A DNA stretch of 31,068 bases from the IMG/VR virus record IMGVR_UViG_3300034374_006708, positions 1-31,068 of that record; one strand, given 5' to 3'. This DNA is from a virus. A program made the position numbers and the translations under genes. Shown one piece after another: positions 16,765-23,987 of the stretch. The notes under the pieces were generated by a model, which was given only the letters and a program-made list of their open reading frames with translations, did not search any database and was not told the origin of the DNA. Numbering within the stretch: position 1 is the first letter of the stretch; the number at the start of each line of letters is the position of its first letter.

Positions 16765-17627
16765 TATGTTGTATATGTCCCTGCTCCATTAAATGTCATT
16801 ATAGTATCTGAACCAGACTCAGTTACTGTTGGTGAACCTGTTTTTTTTCCACTATATTTTTCTGTAGGTAATTTTATAATAACGACTCCGTCTCCGCCGT
16901 CGCCACCGCCATTTTGGGCTCCTCCGCCACCGCCACCTAAACCATCGGTTCCAGGAGTATTAGGTTGGCCAGGACCTCCGCCAGCTCCGCCACCACCTGA
17001 TCCTCCAGGGCCTCCAGCGTTTCCGATTTCAGCGCCTCCGCCTCCGCCGCCTCCAGCGTATGTTACAGATGCACCAGTTATTGAATTTGCAGTACCAGCT
17101 CCTCCAGATCCTCCAGGGCCTCCAGCATTTCCTCCAGTACCGCCAATGCCTCCTCCGCCACCACCAGAGTAACTTGAATTATTATTTCCACCTCCAGGGT
17201 TTCCTTGAGATGGAGTTGTGCTTGGAGTATTACCAGCTCCTCCTGATTGAGGTGTATTATTTCCTCCAGCGCCACTACCAGAACCACCAGATTGTCCAGG
17301 TGTAGCGGCCGTAGAGCCTCCGCCGCCTCCGGCAGATGTAATTGTAGTTAAGTTTGGTCCACTTATTGCAGAAGACCCACCAGATGTTCCTATTGTAGCA
17401 CCACCAGATCCACCAGATCCGACAGTAACAGTAATATCAAATGATTCAGAGATTGTCTGCGTAGAAGTTCGAAAGCCTCCTGCTCCGCCACCTCCACCTC
17501 TATAATTGCCGCCTTCTCCTCCGCCAGCAATGATTAACATTTCTGCATCGTAAGGATATTCAATAACTTTTCCGCCTCGGCCAAAGCCGCCTTTTGCTGC
17601 TGCTCCAAATGATCCTAATATTGGCAT
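16764..17627 (-). CDS. Glycine-rich tail-tip / receptor-binding-type protein
   Basis: Residues about 31-250 of this 287-aa protein are dominated by Gly with Ser, Asn, Ala and Pro, in blocks such as GGGGGAGGF and AGGGGGGGAEIGN. The end is DGVVIIKLPTEKY plus a beta-rich MTFNGAGTYTT tail. This is the layout of Gly-rich domain proteins at phage tail fibre tips, where poly-Gly type II helices display variable host-contact loops (as in T-even gp38). The N-terminal YPYDAEMLIIAGGGEGG and the IVTVG-type strands fit that family. AGGAGG lies 11 nt before the ATG. Frame shadows over the repeats are artefacts of biased composition. Confidence 0.8.
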   Translation of the reverse strand: MPILGSFGAAAKGGFGRGGKVIEYPYDAEMLIIAGGGEGGNYRGGGGGAGGFRTSTQTISESFDITVTVGSGGSGGATIGTSGGSSAISGPNLTTITSAGGGGGSTAATPGQSGGSGSGAGGNNTPQSGGAGNTPSTTPSQGNPGGGNNNSSYSGGGGGGIGGTGGNAGGPGGSGGAGTANSITGASVTYAGGGGGGGAEIGNAGGPGGSGGGGAGGGPGQPNTPGTDGLGGGGGGAQNGGGDGGDGVVIIKLPTEKYSGKKTGSPTVTESGSDTIMTFNGAGTYTT

Positions 17628-17645
17628 CTTTCTTCTATCCTCCTA

Positions 17646-18719
17646 TTAAGCGAATTGAGTCTGAGCTGCTAACGCTGTGAACGTAGCATCACCAGTCTTA
17701 ATCGCTGTGTATGTATAAACATCTAATGAGTTAGCATTTCCAGCTGAAGGTGCTGATCCACCTTGCCATTCTGGAGTTACAGAAGATCCATCAATTTGAA
17801 AAGCATTATTGTAATATGGTGAAGCACCATTTTTAACAATGAATGCTACAGTAATAGATTCACCTGTATCCATAATAGAGTTTAATGAATTAGATCCATC
17901 TCCTCTTAAGTTTACTGTGAAGTTTGCTGCTGCATCAGTTGTGTAATTTAAAACTGCTTGTGTAATAACATCGTAGTTAATTGTTCCAGTGGCTGCTGTT
18001 GCAGATGTTGTAACTTTTTCTGCAAGCTGTTGGATTTTACCACCACCATTTAATACAACTCTACCAATTCCTTTTGGAGTCAAAGTCATATCAATGTTTG
18101 TGTCACCACCAGTAGCTGCTAATGCTGGAGCATTTCCTGCTGCAGCGTTAGTTACTGAAAATTCATTTACAGCTGATCCTGTAGTTGCAAATATAATTTG
18201 TTCATTACCATTTTCATCTCCGATAAAATTAGCACCATCGATTAAAATGTTTTGACCATTTGCGTCTAAGTTAGCTGAAAGTTGAGGAGCGTAGTCAGAT
18301 GATAATTTCTCTAAATTAGAGTTAACCATATCTGTTCCGTTACCATAAAGAACTTTAGTTCCTTTATCAGCAGCAGCCCAAGTTACACCAGTTTGACCTG
18401 ATACTTTAACTGTTACTGCGTGAGCTCCAGATGTTGAGTTTTTAATAATGTAATATTTTTCTGTTACTGGAACAATAACATCTACTGCTCCTGTAATTGT
18501 TCCTGTTAATTCTAACGCAATATTTTTAGCGTTTGAAACAGCACCATTTGTTGCAACTAAAGTTGCTCCTGTTGTAGCATTAAGTGTTACTGCTTCATAA
18601 CCAGCTGATGCTTGCTCAAGAATTAATAAGTTTGTGTTTGTAATTGTACCCCACGTACCTGAGTTTTCACCAGTTGCTTGTACGGTAAGTTTTAAAAAGC
18701 TTGATGTACTGTTTGCCAT
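17646..18719 (-). CDS. Tail fibre-type structural protein
   Basis: The 357-aa protein begins MANSTSSFLKLTVQATGENSG-type sequence with TWGTITNTNL, a common opening of marine phage fibre proteins. Residues about 20-130 are beta-rich repeats of Thr, Ala, Val and Gly, followed by DANGQNILIDGANFIGDENGN and a TLTPKGIGRVVLNGG segment that resembles fibre-shaft repeat units. The C-terminal third is again beta-rich. It lies between the Trp-repeat fibre and the Gly-rich tip protein. It is likely a trimeric fibre or its adaptor; no enzymatic motif or chaperone domain was found. Confidence 0.75.
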   Translation of the reverse strand: MANSTSSFLKLTVQATGENSGTWGTITNTNLLILEQASAGYEAVTLNATTGATLVATNGAVSNAKNIALELTGTITGAVDVIVPVTEKYYIIKNSTSGAHAVTVKVSGQTGVTWAAADKGTKVLYGNGTDMVNSNLEKLSSDYAPQLSANLDANGQNILIDGANFIGDENGNEQIIFATTGSAVNEFSVTNAAAGNAPALAATGGDTNIDMTLTPKGIGRVVLNGGGKIQQLAEKVTTSATAATGTINYDVITQAVLNYTTDAAANFTVNLRGDGSNSLNSIMDTGESITVAFIVKNGASPYYNNAFQIDGSSVTPEWQGGSAPSAGNANSLDVYTYTAIKTGDATFTALAAQTQFA

Positions 18720-18755
18720 AGTTTTAAGTCCTTATTTGTTCGTATTTTATTAAAA

Positions 18756-20102
18756 TTAAGCAGCTGTGTCAACATTTTTCCAAGTGGGTGCTGTGCCTGT
18801 ATCAACTTGGTTCCAGATAATAGCATTAAGCGATCCTGTGGCTACTGTCAAGCTATTTCCTGTAGGTGTTATATCAGCTGTTCCAGAAACGTCAAGTGTC
18901 CCTAAATTAACTGTTGTGCTAACTCCAGTGGGTGTAACTATCGTATTTGGCGTAGCTGTAACACTGTTTAATGACACAGTTATAGGATTTCCAGAAACAC
19001 CTACAATTATAGAATCTGAGAAACCACCCCAATCTAATGCGCCCCAAGTGCTTCTACCCCAACCAGTGTTAATTTCGGTTTGAATACTAGGGTTACCCTG
19101 AATTACATTCATTCCAAATCCTGTTGGAACGATTAATTGATCACCATCATTATTCCATAAGCCTTGACCCCATTCGTTTCTTCCCCAACCAGTATTGATT
19201 TCAGTGGTTGTCGTTACTGTGCCTAAAGAAAATGACATTGAAAATCCAGTAGGTATTAAAGTTGAAGCAATTCCCCAACCTAATTCACCCCAATTAGATC
19301 TTCCCCAACCGGTGTTTACTTCTCCTGATATTGAAAGTGTTCCAATACTTGCAGTCATTCCTATTCCAGTTGGTTGTACAGTTTGATTAGCAAAACTCAC
19401 ACCCCAACTTAAATCATCCCAGTTAGCTCTTCCCCAACCGGTGTTTACTTCAGCATTAATTGTTACTGATCCAAGGCTAGCTGTTAAACCAATTCCTGTT
19501 AAATCAACCTCTACAAAATTTTCATTATCACCCCAAACTTGTTGACCCCAAGCTTCTCTACTCCAACCTTCCTCGACGGTTGCGTTTACAGTTATGGAAC
19601 CTAAAGTAAAAGTAGTTCCAATTCCTGTTGGAGTTACGGATATAGAACCTTGATCTTGCCATCCTCCTTCTCCCCAAGAAAGAGCTCCCCAAACATCTTG
19701 TTGAATATCAACAGGTCCACCCATTCCAATTCCATGCACATAACAAAAATAATAAAAGTCAGTGTTATTGGCAGGTGTAATTTCTACGTATCGAGTGGTT
19801 GCAGCATTAAAAGAAGCTGTGGTTATGTAATCACTTTCAGGAACTGTAGATCCGTCTAAATTATAAGTTACACCAGTTGTAATTCTATAGGAATTTGGTG
19901 AGGATGCATCAGTTGTAAATAATAATGGATGATTAACGTTAGAAGAATCGTCTTGATTAAATCTTAAAGTGGCTCCCTGAACCCAATCAATTTCACCGGG
20001 TCCTGTCGCATTTCTAACTCCGTCTAAATAAAAAACATTACCTGTACCACCACCATATAAGTTTCCACTTGCGACAGTGACTGTATATGTTTTATCGGCC
20101 AT
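18756..20102 (-). CDS. Tail fibre with cupredoxin-like domain and Trp repeats
   Basis: The 448-aa protein has two parts. Residues about 1-135 resemble a plastocyanin/cupredoxin-like beta-sandwich. H58 (in NVNHPLLF) and C120, H123 and M127 (in YYFCYVHGIGMGG) match the His-Cys-His-Met ligand order and C-x2-H-x3-M spacing of a type 1 copper site. Residues 157-359 are five tandem repeats of about 36-43 aa with PTGIG, LGS and TGWGRxxWGxxxWG elements. The remainder contains degenerate PTG repeats. Probably a virion fibre or tail spike. Whether copper is bound is not shown. Translation starts beside a self-complementary Shine-Dalgarno (20103-20117), 17 bp after the previous stop. Confidence 0.76.
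   Translation of the reverse strand: MADKTYTVTVASGNLYGGGTGNVFYLDGVRNATGPGEIDWVQGATLRFNQDDSSNVNHPLLFTTDASSPNSYRITTGVTYNLDGSTVPESDYITTASFNAATTRYVEITPANNTDFYYFCYVHGIGMGGPVDIQQDVWGALSWGEGGWQDQGSISVTPTGIGTTFTLGSITVNATVEEGWSREAWGQQVWGDNENFVEVDLTGIGLTASLGSVTINAEVNTGWGRANWDDLSWGVSFANQTVQPTGIGMTASIGTLSISGEVNTGWGRSNWGELGWGIASTLIPTGFSMSFSLGTVTTTTEINTGWGRNEWGQGLWNNDGDQLIVPTGFGMNVIQGNPSIQTEINTGWGRSTWGALDWGGFSDSIIVGVSGNPITVSLNSVTATPNTIVTPTGVSTTVNLGTLDVSGTADITPTGNSLTVATGSLNAIIWNQVDTGTAPTWKNVDTAA
19026..19634 (-). repeat. Five tandem PTG...GWGRxxWGxxxWG coding repeats
   Basis: Within the 448-aa fibre, units start at about residues 157, 199, 242, 282 and 324. Each runs PTG(I/F)-x6-LG-x8-E(V/I)NTGWGR-x2-W-x5-W. 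The DNA is also partly repeated: the block tcttccccaaccggtgttta recurs near 19300 and 19431. The unit length varies from 40 to 43 residues, mainly in the linker after the last Trp. Tandem in-frame repeats of this kind allow length change by recombination. Confidence 0.85.
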
Positions 20103-20117
20103 AGGAGGCTACCTCCT
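20103..20117 (-). promoter_or_regulatory. Self-complementary Shine-Dalgarno hairpin before the fibre gene
   Basis: On the minus strand the sequence AGGAGG-TAG-CCTCCT runs directly into the ATG of the 448-aa fibre gene. The AGGAGG is the only good ribosome binding site, and it is perfectly complementary over 6 bp to the CCTCCT next to the start codon, so a short stem could hide it. The preceding gene's stop codon lies 3 bases upstream of the hairpin, so a terminating ribosome could open it: a possible translational coupling switch. A loop of only 3 nt is tight but allowed. Confidence 0.5.
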
Positions 20118-20119
20118 AA

Positions 20120-20560
20120 TTAACCTGATATCCTTAAGATACTGGCAGTTGATGTGTTTGCTGGGAATTGAATTGTGAACGTTCCAGATGTTGCTGTTTT
20201 ATCTCCACCAAAATCTAAAACACAAACCGCAGCGTTTGACTGTGATGTGTTATAAATTAAAGCACCTCTTGCAGTAATTGTTGCAGACGTGAAAGATAAA
20301 TTTGCAAACGTTGTTCTTGCAACACCAGCTGAAATTGAAGTTCCAGAGTTTACTAAAGCTCCTCCACCAGCTGAGTAAGATCCTGAGTTACTAACTTCGT
20401 TTGTTGTTGTGTAAACAGTTGTTGCTGAATTTAAAGTTGCTGAACTAGAATAAAGAGCTAACTTGAAACTATTTCCACCAGATCCTGATGTTAAAAAATT
20501 TTGTTTTGCTTCTAATAGTTGTTTCTTAAAACTATTTGCTACTGCTTGTGTAATTGCCAT
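20120..20560 (-). CDS. Small beta-rich tail/structural protein
   Basis: The 146-aa protein has a helical N-terminus (AITQAVANSFKKQLLEAKQNFL), then a beta-rich region: KLALYSSSATLNSATT, a SGSYSAGGGALV loop, TTFANLSFTSATITARGALIYN and VCVLDFGGDKTATSGTFTIQF. This combination is common in marine and cyanophage genomes among tail genes and is generally annotated as structural; I cannot name a specific role. It has AAGGAG upstream of its ATG, 9 bp after the 215-aa adaptor stop, and immediately precedes the fibre gene. Confidence 0.68.
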   Translation of the reverse strand: MAITQAVANSFKKQLLEAKQNFLTSGSGGNSFKLALYSSSATLNSATTVYTTTNEVSNSGSYSAGGGALVNSGTSISAGVARTTFANLSFTSATITARGALIYNTSQSNAAVCVLDFGGDKTATSGTFTIQFPANTSTASILRISG

Positions 20561-20568
20561 AAAACTCC

Positions 20569-21216
20569 TTATTGTTTTCCTATACGAGGAACACCAGCTT
20601 GATATTCATCTCGTCTTCTTCTTCCCATCGCTTCGATTGAGAAGGCCTCTACAGCTTGTTTATACCTATTTTCGTATAGTGTCAACTGATCTTGTGGGCC
20701 TTTTAAAAATCCGTAAGCCTCGACTAGGCATGCATATAAAAGTCCGTTGGGAAAGTTCGTACCTAAATATGAAGTACTATTTGTAGCGGATAATCCAGTG
20801 GGTTTCAAGATGTAATTTATCTGAATTTCATAAGTTTGATCTGGAACAGGAGCAAATACAATATTGTTCGCATCCCACCAACCATAGTATTTTGGCTCTC
20901 CTGTAGCGTCCGTAGGGTTATATTCGCTCATAAAATTGGTGTCTCTAAACTGTAAAAAGCCTCTGTCTTCGCTGCCACTTGGCGGTTTTACAATCTGAGC
21001 TGATCTAATAACTAAGGTATTTTCAGGAACTAAAACATATCTTTGATTAACGATTAAACTAGCTGTTGCATAAAATCTGTTATTATCCGAATCAACATCT
21101 CTTAAAATTCTAAATTCAGCATCTTCAATAAAACCTTGAATGATAGTATCGGTAAACACTGTTGAACTAACTTCTGTGTAATCTAAAATTTTTTGTTTTA
21201 ATTCTAAATATGTCAT
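20569..21216 (-). CDS. Head-tail adaptor, T7 gp11/SU10-adaptor-like
   Basis: The 215-aa protein starts TYLELKQKILDYTEVSSTVF, has a helix FIEDAEFRILRDVD, a beta domain (RYVLVPENTLVIRSAQI), WWDANNIVFAPVPDQTYEIQINY, and a C-terminal helical bundle with a RRRRDEYQ patch. This is the layout of podovirus adaptor/tail tubular A-type proteins: the N-terminal helices and IxFxPxPdxxYxIxxxYxxkP strand are diagnostic to me. Such a dodecameric ring links the portal to the nozzle. It overlaps the preceding gene by ATGA, so translation is coupled. Confidence 0.77.
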   Translation of the reverse strand: MTYLELKQKILDYTEVSSTVFTDTIIQGFIEDAEFRILRDVDSDNNRFYATASLIVNQRYVLVPENTLVIRSAQIVKPPSGSEDRGFLQFRDTNFMSEYNPTDATGEPKYYGWWDANNIVFAPVPDQTYEIQINYILKPTGLSATNSTSYLGTNFPNGLLYACLVEAYGFLKGPQDQLTLYENRYKQAVEAFSIEAMGRRRRDEYQAGVPRIGKQ

Positions 21217-22043
21217 GCTCTATCGTTTAAAGGACTTACAATACTTTGAAATCCTCCTCCTGTTTCTGTTGATGTTGCAGCTGAATTAACTGTAAAACTA
21301 TAACTATTTTTTACAGTAACTTGTGGTGGTTGTCCAGCTTGGTTAACCGTTGTTTCAATCATTGTTATTGGATAAGACCCAAAAACAATAGCTCCAGAGC
21401 TGTGAGCTCCAGCTATAGTAGGATTTAACGTTACGCCTCTAAAAGGCGCTGCAGATGCTCTTATTAAACCACTTAAAACATTACCTGCTTTTGAGCTATA
21501 TTGAATAACTTCATTTTGAAATTGACCTACAGTTATATTTTCATTTGGTGATGGTAATATACCAGGTTCAATAACTTTTTGAATCATTAAATATCCTGAA
21601 TTTGGATAATAAGTTGCATCAGTTAAAGTTAAAGATCCAACTTCAGTGGCTGTTAAATCAGAAGCCAAAGTAGTTTTTAAAGTAAACGCGGCTACTGGAA
21701 CACCGCCAATGGGTCTTGGTAATCCTGTAAATCTAACCTGATCATTATTTACTAATCCACTAAAAGGTTGGCTAACTGTTATTGTTGTTGTGCCGTTAGT
21801 TGAAAAAGGATTTTCTGGTAAAATATCAGTTGTAGGTGGTTCTTTTCTTGCAGGTCTTGGATGTTGTAAACCTTGAGGGTCAGCTGTAAAAGGTGTTGGT
21901 TCTAATTGAGGTTGCTTAGGTTCAAATTCAGAACTATGGACTCTTGCACCATTCCATTCTCTAACCATTTCTCTGTATGGAAATTCTAATCCAGATCTGT
22001 CTGAAATAAATTTTGCGTATTTTCCTCGTGCTGTGTTTCCCAT
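21213..22043 (-). CDS. Conserved tail/connector-associated protein
   Basis: The 276-aa protein has a conserved-looking N-terminus (ARGKYAKFISDRSGLEFPYRE, then MVREWNG and HSSEFEPKQPQLEP, residues about 5-50), then a Pro-rich linker. A beta-rich body from about 85 follows, in which residues 136-222 resemble a module also present in the next upstream gene (see the finding on this). Marine phage relatives carry the same FISDRSGxEFPYxEMVxEWNG start beside adaptor genes; function is not assigned. It is flanked by ATGA overlap with the adaptor and a 2-bp gap from the 313-aa gene. Structural role inferred. Confidence 0.7.
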   Translation of the reverse strand: MGNTARGKYAKFISDRSGLEFPYREMVREWNGARVHSSEFEPKQPQLEPTPFTADPQGLQHPRPARKEPPTTDILPENPFSTNGTTTITVSQPFSGLVNNDQVRFTGLPRPIGGVPVAAFTLKTTLASDLTATEVGSLTLTDATYYPNSGYLMIQKVIEPGILPSPNENITVGQFQNEVIQYSSKAGNVLSGLIRASAAPFRGVTLNPTIAGAHSSGAIVFGSYPITMIETTVNQAGQPPQVTVKNSYSFTVNSAATSTETGGGFQSIVSPLNDRA

Positions 22044-22045
22044 AA

Positions 22046-22987
22046 TTATGCTGTAGGATAGTAGCTTTTAGGAGATATAAACGTACTTGATGGAGATCCG
22101 TCTTCTGCTAAAGCTCTAGCCAATTCATCCTCGTATATTAGTTTTAAAGCTTGTGTTTCATCTTTTTTATATTTCATAGATAAGTAATAAGTTAAGCCTG
22201 CAACCATACAAGGTACAAATCTGTATGGAACATTAGTTGCGTTTGTATAAGCACCTGCATCTTGAATTCTTTTCTCAAAATTAAAATTAATAGCTTGACC
22301 ATTCTCTGAAGATCCGGGTGTTAAATATAATTGAATAGTTACTCTGTCTATAAATCTTTGAACAAAATATTGTGATGGCTGACCTGTAGCCGATTTATTA
22401 GATAAAGCTTGATAAGCTGATCTATTTATTTTTGATAAAGGTGAATCAACATTAGAGCTATTTCTAAAAGAAGCTTCTAAAATATCAGAAGCACCATTTA
22501 CAAAATTAGTGATAGCAGCACCGTTAGAGTGAGTAGCTGCAGTTGTTCCGTTAACTCCCCTTGTTACTCCAGTTAATTCTAAACTATTAAATCCTGTGTA
22601 GCTTATATTTTCAGAACCTACATTGATTGTTCCTTCTGTAGGCATTCTATCTTTTGAAGCGATTGTAATTCCAGTGGTTTGAGAAGTTGTAGTTATGGCT
22701 GCTGTTAAAGTTGAAGTAACTCCGTTAGAATTTCCGTCACCTGTAGAACGATAAATGGCGTATTCGTTTTGACCATTAACTAAAGTAATATTTGTATTTC
22801 CTACTTCCCAATAATGAAGTCCTCTATTACCCCACTCTTGAAACATTATGTTTAAAGATCTTCTTGCGGTTTTTAAATTGTAACCGCTCATATCAAACAG
22901 CCCAAGTCTGTTGTAACACTCTTCAACTATCTCATCGATATAAAAAGTTTTTTCAAACGTTGTAGTTCCAGAAGTCGTGTTGGCCAT
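22046..22987 (-). CDS. Second adaptor/tail tubular-type protein
   Basis: The 313-aa protein has an N-terminal helical segment (FYIDEIVEECYNRLGLF, LKTARRSLNIMFQEWGNRG, residues 12-56), then an inserted beta module (about 104-163: SENISYTG, LTGVTRGVNGTTAATHSNGA). The remainder resumes an adaptor-like beta/alpha fold with RFIDRVTIQLYLTPG and a C-terminal helical YYLSMKYKKDETQALKLIYEDELARA. The Nterm ARRSLNxMFQEWGNRGLHYW is a typical start of marine podovirus gp4/gp11-like connector proteins. It has AGGAGG 7 nt from the ATG. Exact ring position (portal-proximal or distal) is unknown. Confidence 0.72.
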   Translation of the reverse strand: MANTTSGTTTFEKTFYIDEIVEECYNRLGLFDMSGYNLKTARRSLNIMFQEWGNRGLHYWEVGNTNITLVNGQNEYAIYRSTGDGNSNGVTSTLTAAITTTSQTTGITIASKDRMPTEGTINVGSENISYTGFNSLELTGVTRGVNGTTAATHSNGAAITNFVNGASDILEASFRNSSNVDSPLSKINRSAYQALSNKSATGQPSQYFVQRFIDRVTIQLYLTPGSSENGQAINFNFEKRIQDAGAYTNATNVPYRFVPCMVAGLTYYLSMKYKKDETQALKLIYEDELARALAEDGSPSSTFISPKSYYPTA

Positions 22988-22998
22988 TAGTCAGCCTC

Positions 22999-23301
22999 CT
23001 AATCTTGGTTTCCGCCGCTATGAAAAACAGTAATAGACGTAACTTGTTCAGTCGTAAAAGTTGCAAATACATCTGTTTTAAATAAAACAGGTCTTGGAAA
23101 CTCAACCATTTTAGATTCTGCAACGGCTGCTTTTGAAAGAGTTACTTTTGCACTTCCACCAGATCCTCCATCTTTTAAAACGATGTCTCCAGCAGTAGCG
23201 GTTCCAGTATAATACAATCCGTAAACTCTTGTTCTTCCAGACTGAACTGTTCCTGTCTCAGTCGTTTGTTGTGTTGCTTCGTTATCTGATCCGAATACCA
23301 T
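22999..23301 (-). CDS. Small beta-rich structural protein
   Basis: The preferred start is the ATG at 23301 (product of 100 aa beginning MVFGSDNEATQQTTE): AGGAG lies about 8 nt upstream of it. A start at 23343 would read through the strong hairpin at 23325-23344. The product is beta-rich, with RTRVYGLYYTGTATAGDIVLKD-like strands and a C-terminal VTSITVFHSGG. It is similar in style to small decoration, tail or head-fibre proteins. No family was identified. The gene follows the 156-aa gene, separated by the UUCG hairpin. Confidence 0.65.
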   Translation of the reverse strand: MVFGSDNEATQQTTETGTVQSGRTRVYGLYYTGTATAGDIVLKDGGSGGSAKVTLSKAAVAESKMVEFPRPVLFKTDVFATFTTEQVTSITVFHSGGNQD

Positions 23302-23324
23302 ATTTTTTTCTCCTATTAAATTTA

Positions 23325-23344
23325 TGTGGGGCCGAAGCCCCACA
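23325..23344 (-). terminator. Intra-operon UUCG hairpin, weak terminator or RNA-processing/stability element
   Basis: On the minus-strand transcript the sequence UGUGGGGC-UUCG-GCCCCACA forms a perfect 8-bp, GC-rich stem closed by the extra-stable cUUCGg tetraloop. It lies 11 bp after the stop of the 156-aa gene and 23 bp before the ATG of the 100-aa gene. The following sequence is A/U-rich (AUAAAUUU) but has no long U run, so it may be a partial terminator, a 3'-end stabiliser for the upstream mRNA, or a block to exonucleases. Confidence 0.75.
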
Positions 23345-23355
23345 CTAATTAATTA

Positions 23356-23826
23356 TTATAGATCTGCTGCGTCTTGAACAGAATTATTTTGTAAGTACAT
23401 AACAGTAACTGTAGCTGCACCAGTTGTACTATCTCCATTAGCACCTGTAAAATCAGCAAGAACTTGTATGTCAGTTGCACCAACATTAGTTGCTTCTGTG
23501 TCTAAAGTACCGTGAGTAGTTGCTAAAGCTTTAACATTAGCTGCATTTATAAATGCATCTGCATCCGCTACGGTTCCCACTGAAACAGTTGCTGCACCAC
23601 CATCATTATTCACTGTAGTTACGTTAAGAATAACGTCTACTATTTGTGAATTTGCTGGAACTACTGCGCAAACTTGATTTAAATGTGAAGCACCAATAAT
23701 GTCAATTTTTACTGATTGAGCCATTACAACTTGTCCAACATTCGCAATGTTAGATCCAAGTACTGTACCTGTTGTGTTTGAAATCGTTCCCGCTCTTACC
23801 GGTCCCGAAAATGTTGTATTTGCCAT
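23356..23826 (-). CDS. Beta-rich structural protein, paralogue of the right-edge gene
   Basis: The 156-aa protein is Ala/Thr/Val/Asn/Gly-rich: MANTTFSGPVRAGTISNTTG, a hydrophobic strand ANVGQVVMAQSVKIDIIGAS, then Thr/Val/Asp strands ending ATVTVMYLQNNSVQDAADL. The last ~60 residues align with the fragment at 30872-31068, sharing AxxVKAxA, STTGxATVTVxYxQxN and DxA. It is probably a decoration, head-fibre or tail-associated protein; no enzyme motif is present. AGGAGG lies 8 nt before its ATG. It is the first gene after a promoter (23912-23940) and a foldable leader, so it should be strongly and separately expressed. Confidence 0.72.
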   Translation of the reverse strand: MANTTFSGPVRAGTISNTTGTVLGSNIANVGQVVMAQSVKIDIIGASHLNQVCAVVPANSQIVDVILNVTTVNNDGGAATVSVGTVADADAFINAANVKALATTHGTLDTEATNVGATDIQVLADFTGANGDSTTGAATVTVMYLQNNSVQDAADL

Positions 23827-23848
23827 ATTTATATCCTCCTAGTTTTTT

Positions 23849-23889
23849 GAACATAGTCTCTAGGCCGTCGACTATACGCGTCTATGTTC
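23849..23889 (-). promoter_or_regulatory. Leader RNA with two alternative stems
   Basis: In the putative leader of the 156-aa gene, GAACATAG (23882-23889 side) pairs with CTATGTTC (23849-23856 side) in a perfect 8-bp stem with a 25-nt loop. A competing stem pairs ATAGTC (23870-23875) with GACTAT (23853-23858), 6 bp and an 11-nt loop, extendable by two G-U pairs. The two stems share bases 23853-23856 and cannot form together. This is the type of arrangement seen in attenuators and switches, but no known riboswitch class is recognised. Confidence 0.45.
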
Positions 23890-23911
23890 TAATTAATTGT
23901 ATAGTGATTTA

Positions 23912-23940
23912 GATATATAGCAGATTTTAATAGAGTGCAA
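23912..23940 (-). promoter_or_regulatory. Sigma-70-type promoter for the connector/tail operon
   Basis: On the minus strand TTGCAC (23935-23940) is followed after 17 bp by TATATC (23912-23917); an alternative -10, TATATA, gives a 15-bp spacer. It is in the largest non-coding gap on this strand (23827-23987), upstream of the 156-aa gene, and gives a leader of about 80 nt. The -35 shares a 9-nt context (TCTCTTGCA) and the same spacing with the divergent oxygenase promoter at 15152-15184. The rest of the gap up to 23987 shows no ORF and no further structure I can support. Confidence 0.55.
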
Positions 23941-23987
23941 GAGAACCTTATAAGAAAGTGCGATTTCAGCGGTGTAGCGTTTTTGTG

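Noticed and set aside
17060-17305. Plus-strand frame of 81 codons and a minus frame at 17078-17287
   Set aside because: Both are shadows of the Gly-rich coding repeats; their Leu/Gln and Glu/Leu-rich composition simply reflects the GGN codons read in other frames.
23827-23987. tRNA or small structured RNA gene in the 160-bp gap
   Set aside because: The foldable part has only two competing hairpins; no cloverleaf, no T-loop GTTCRA-like or acceptor pairing was found.
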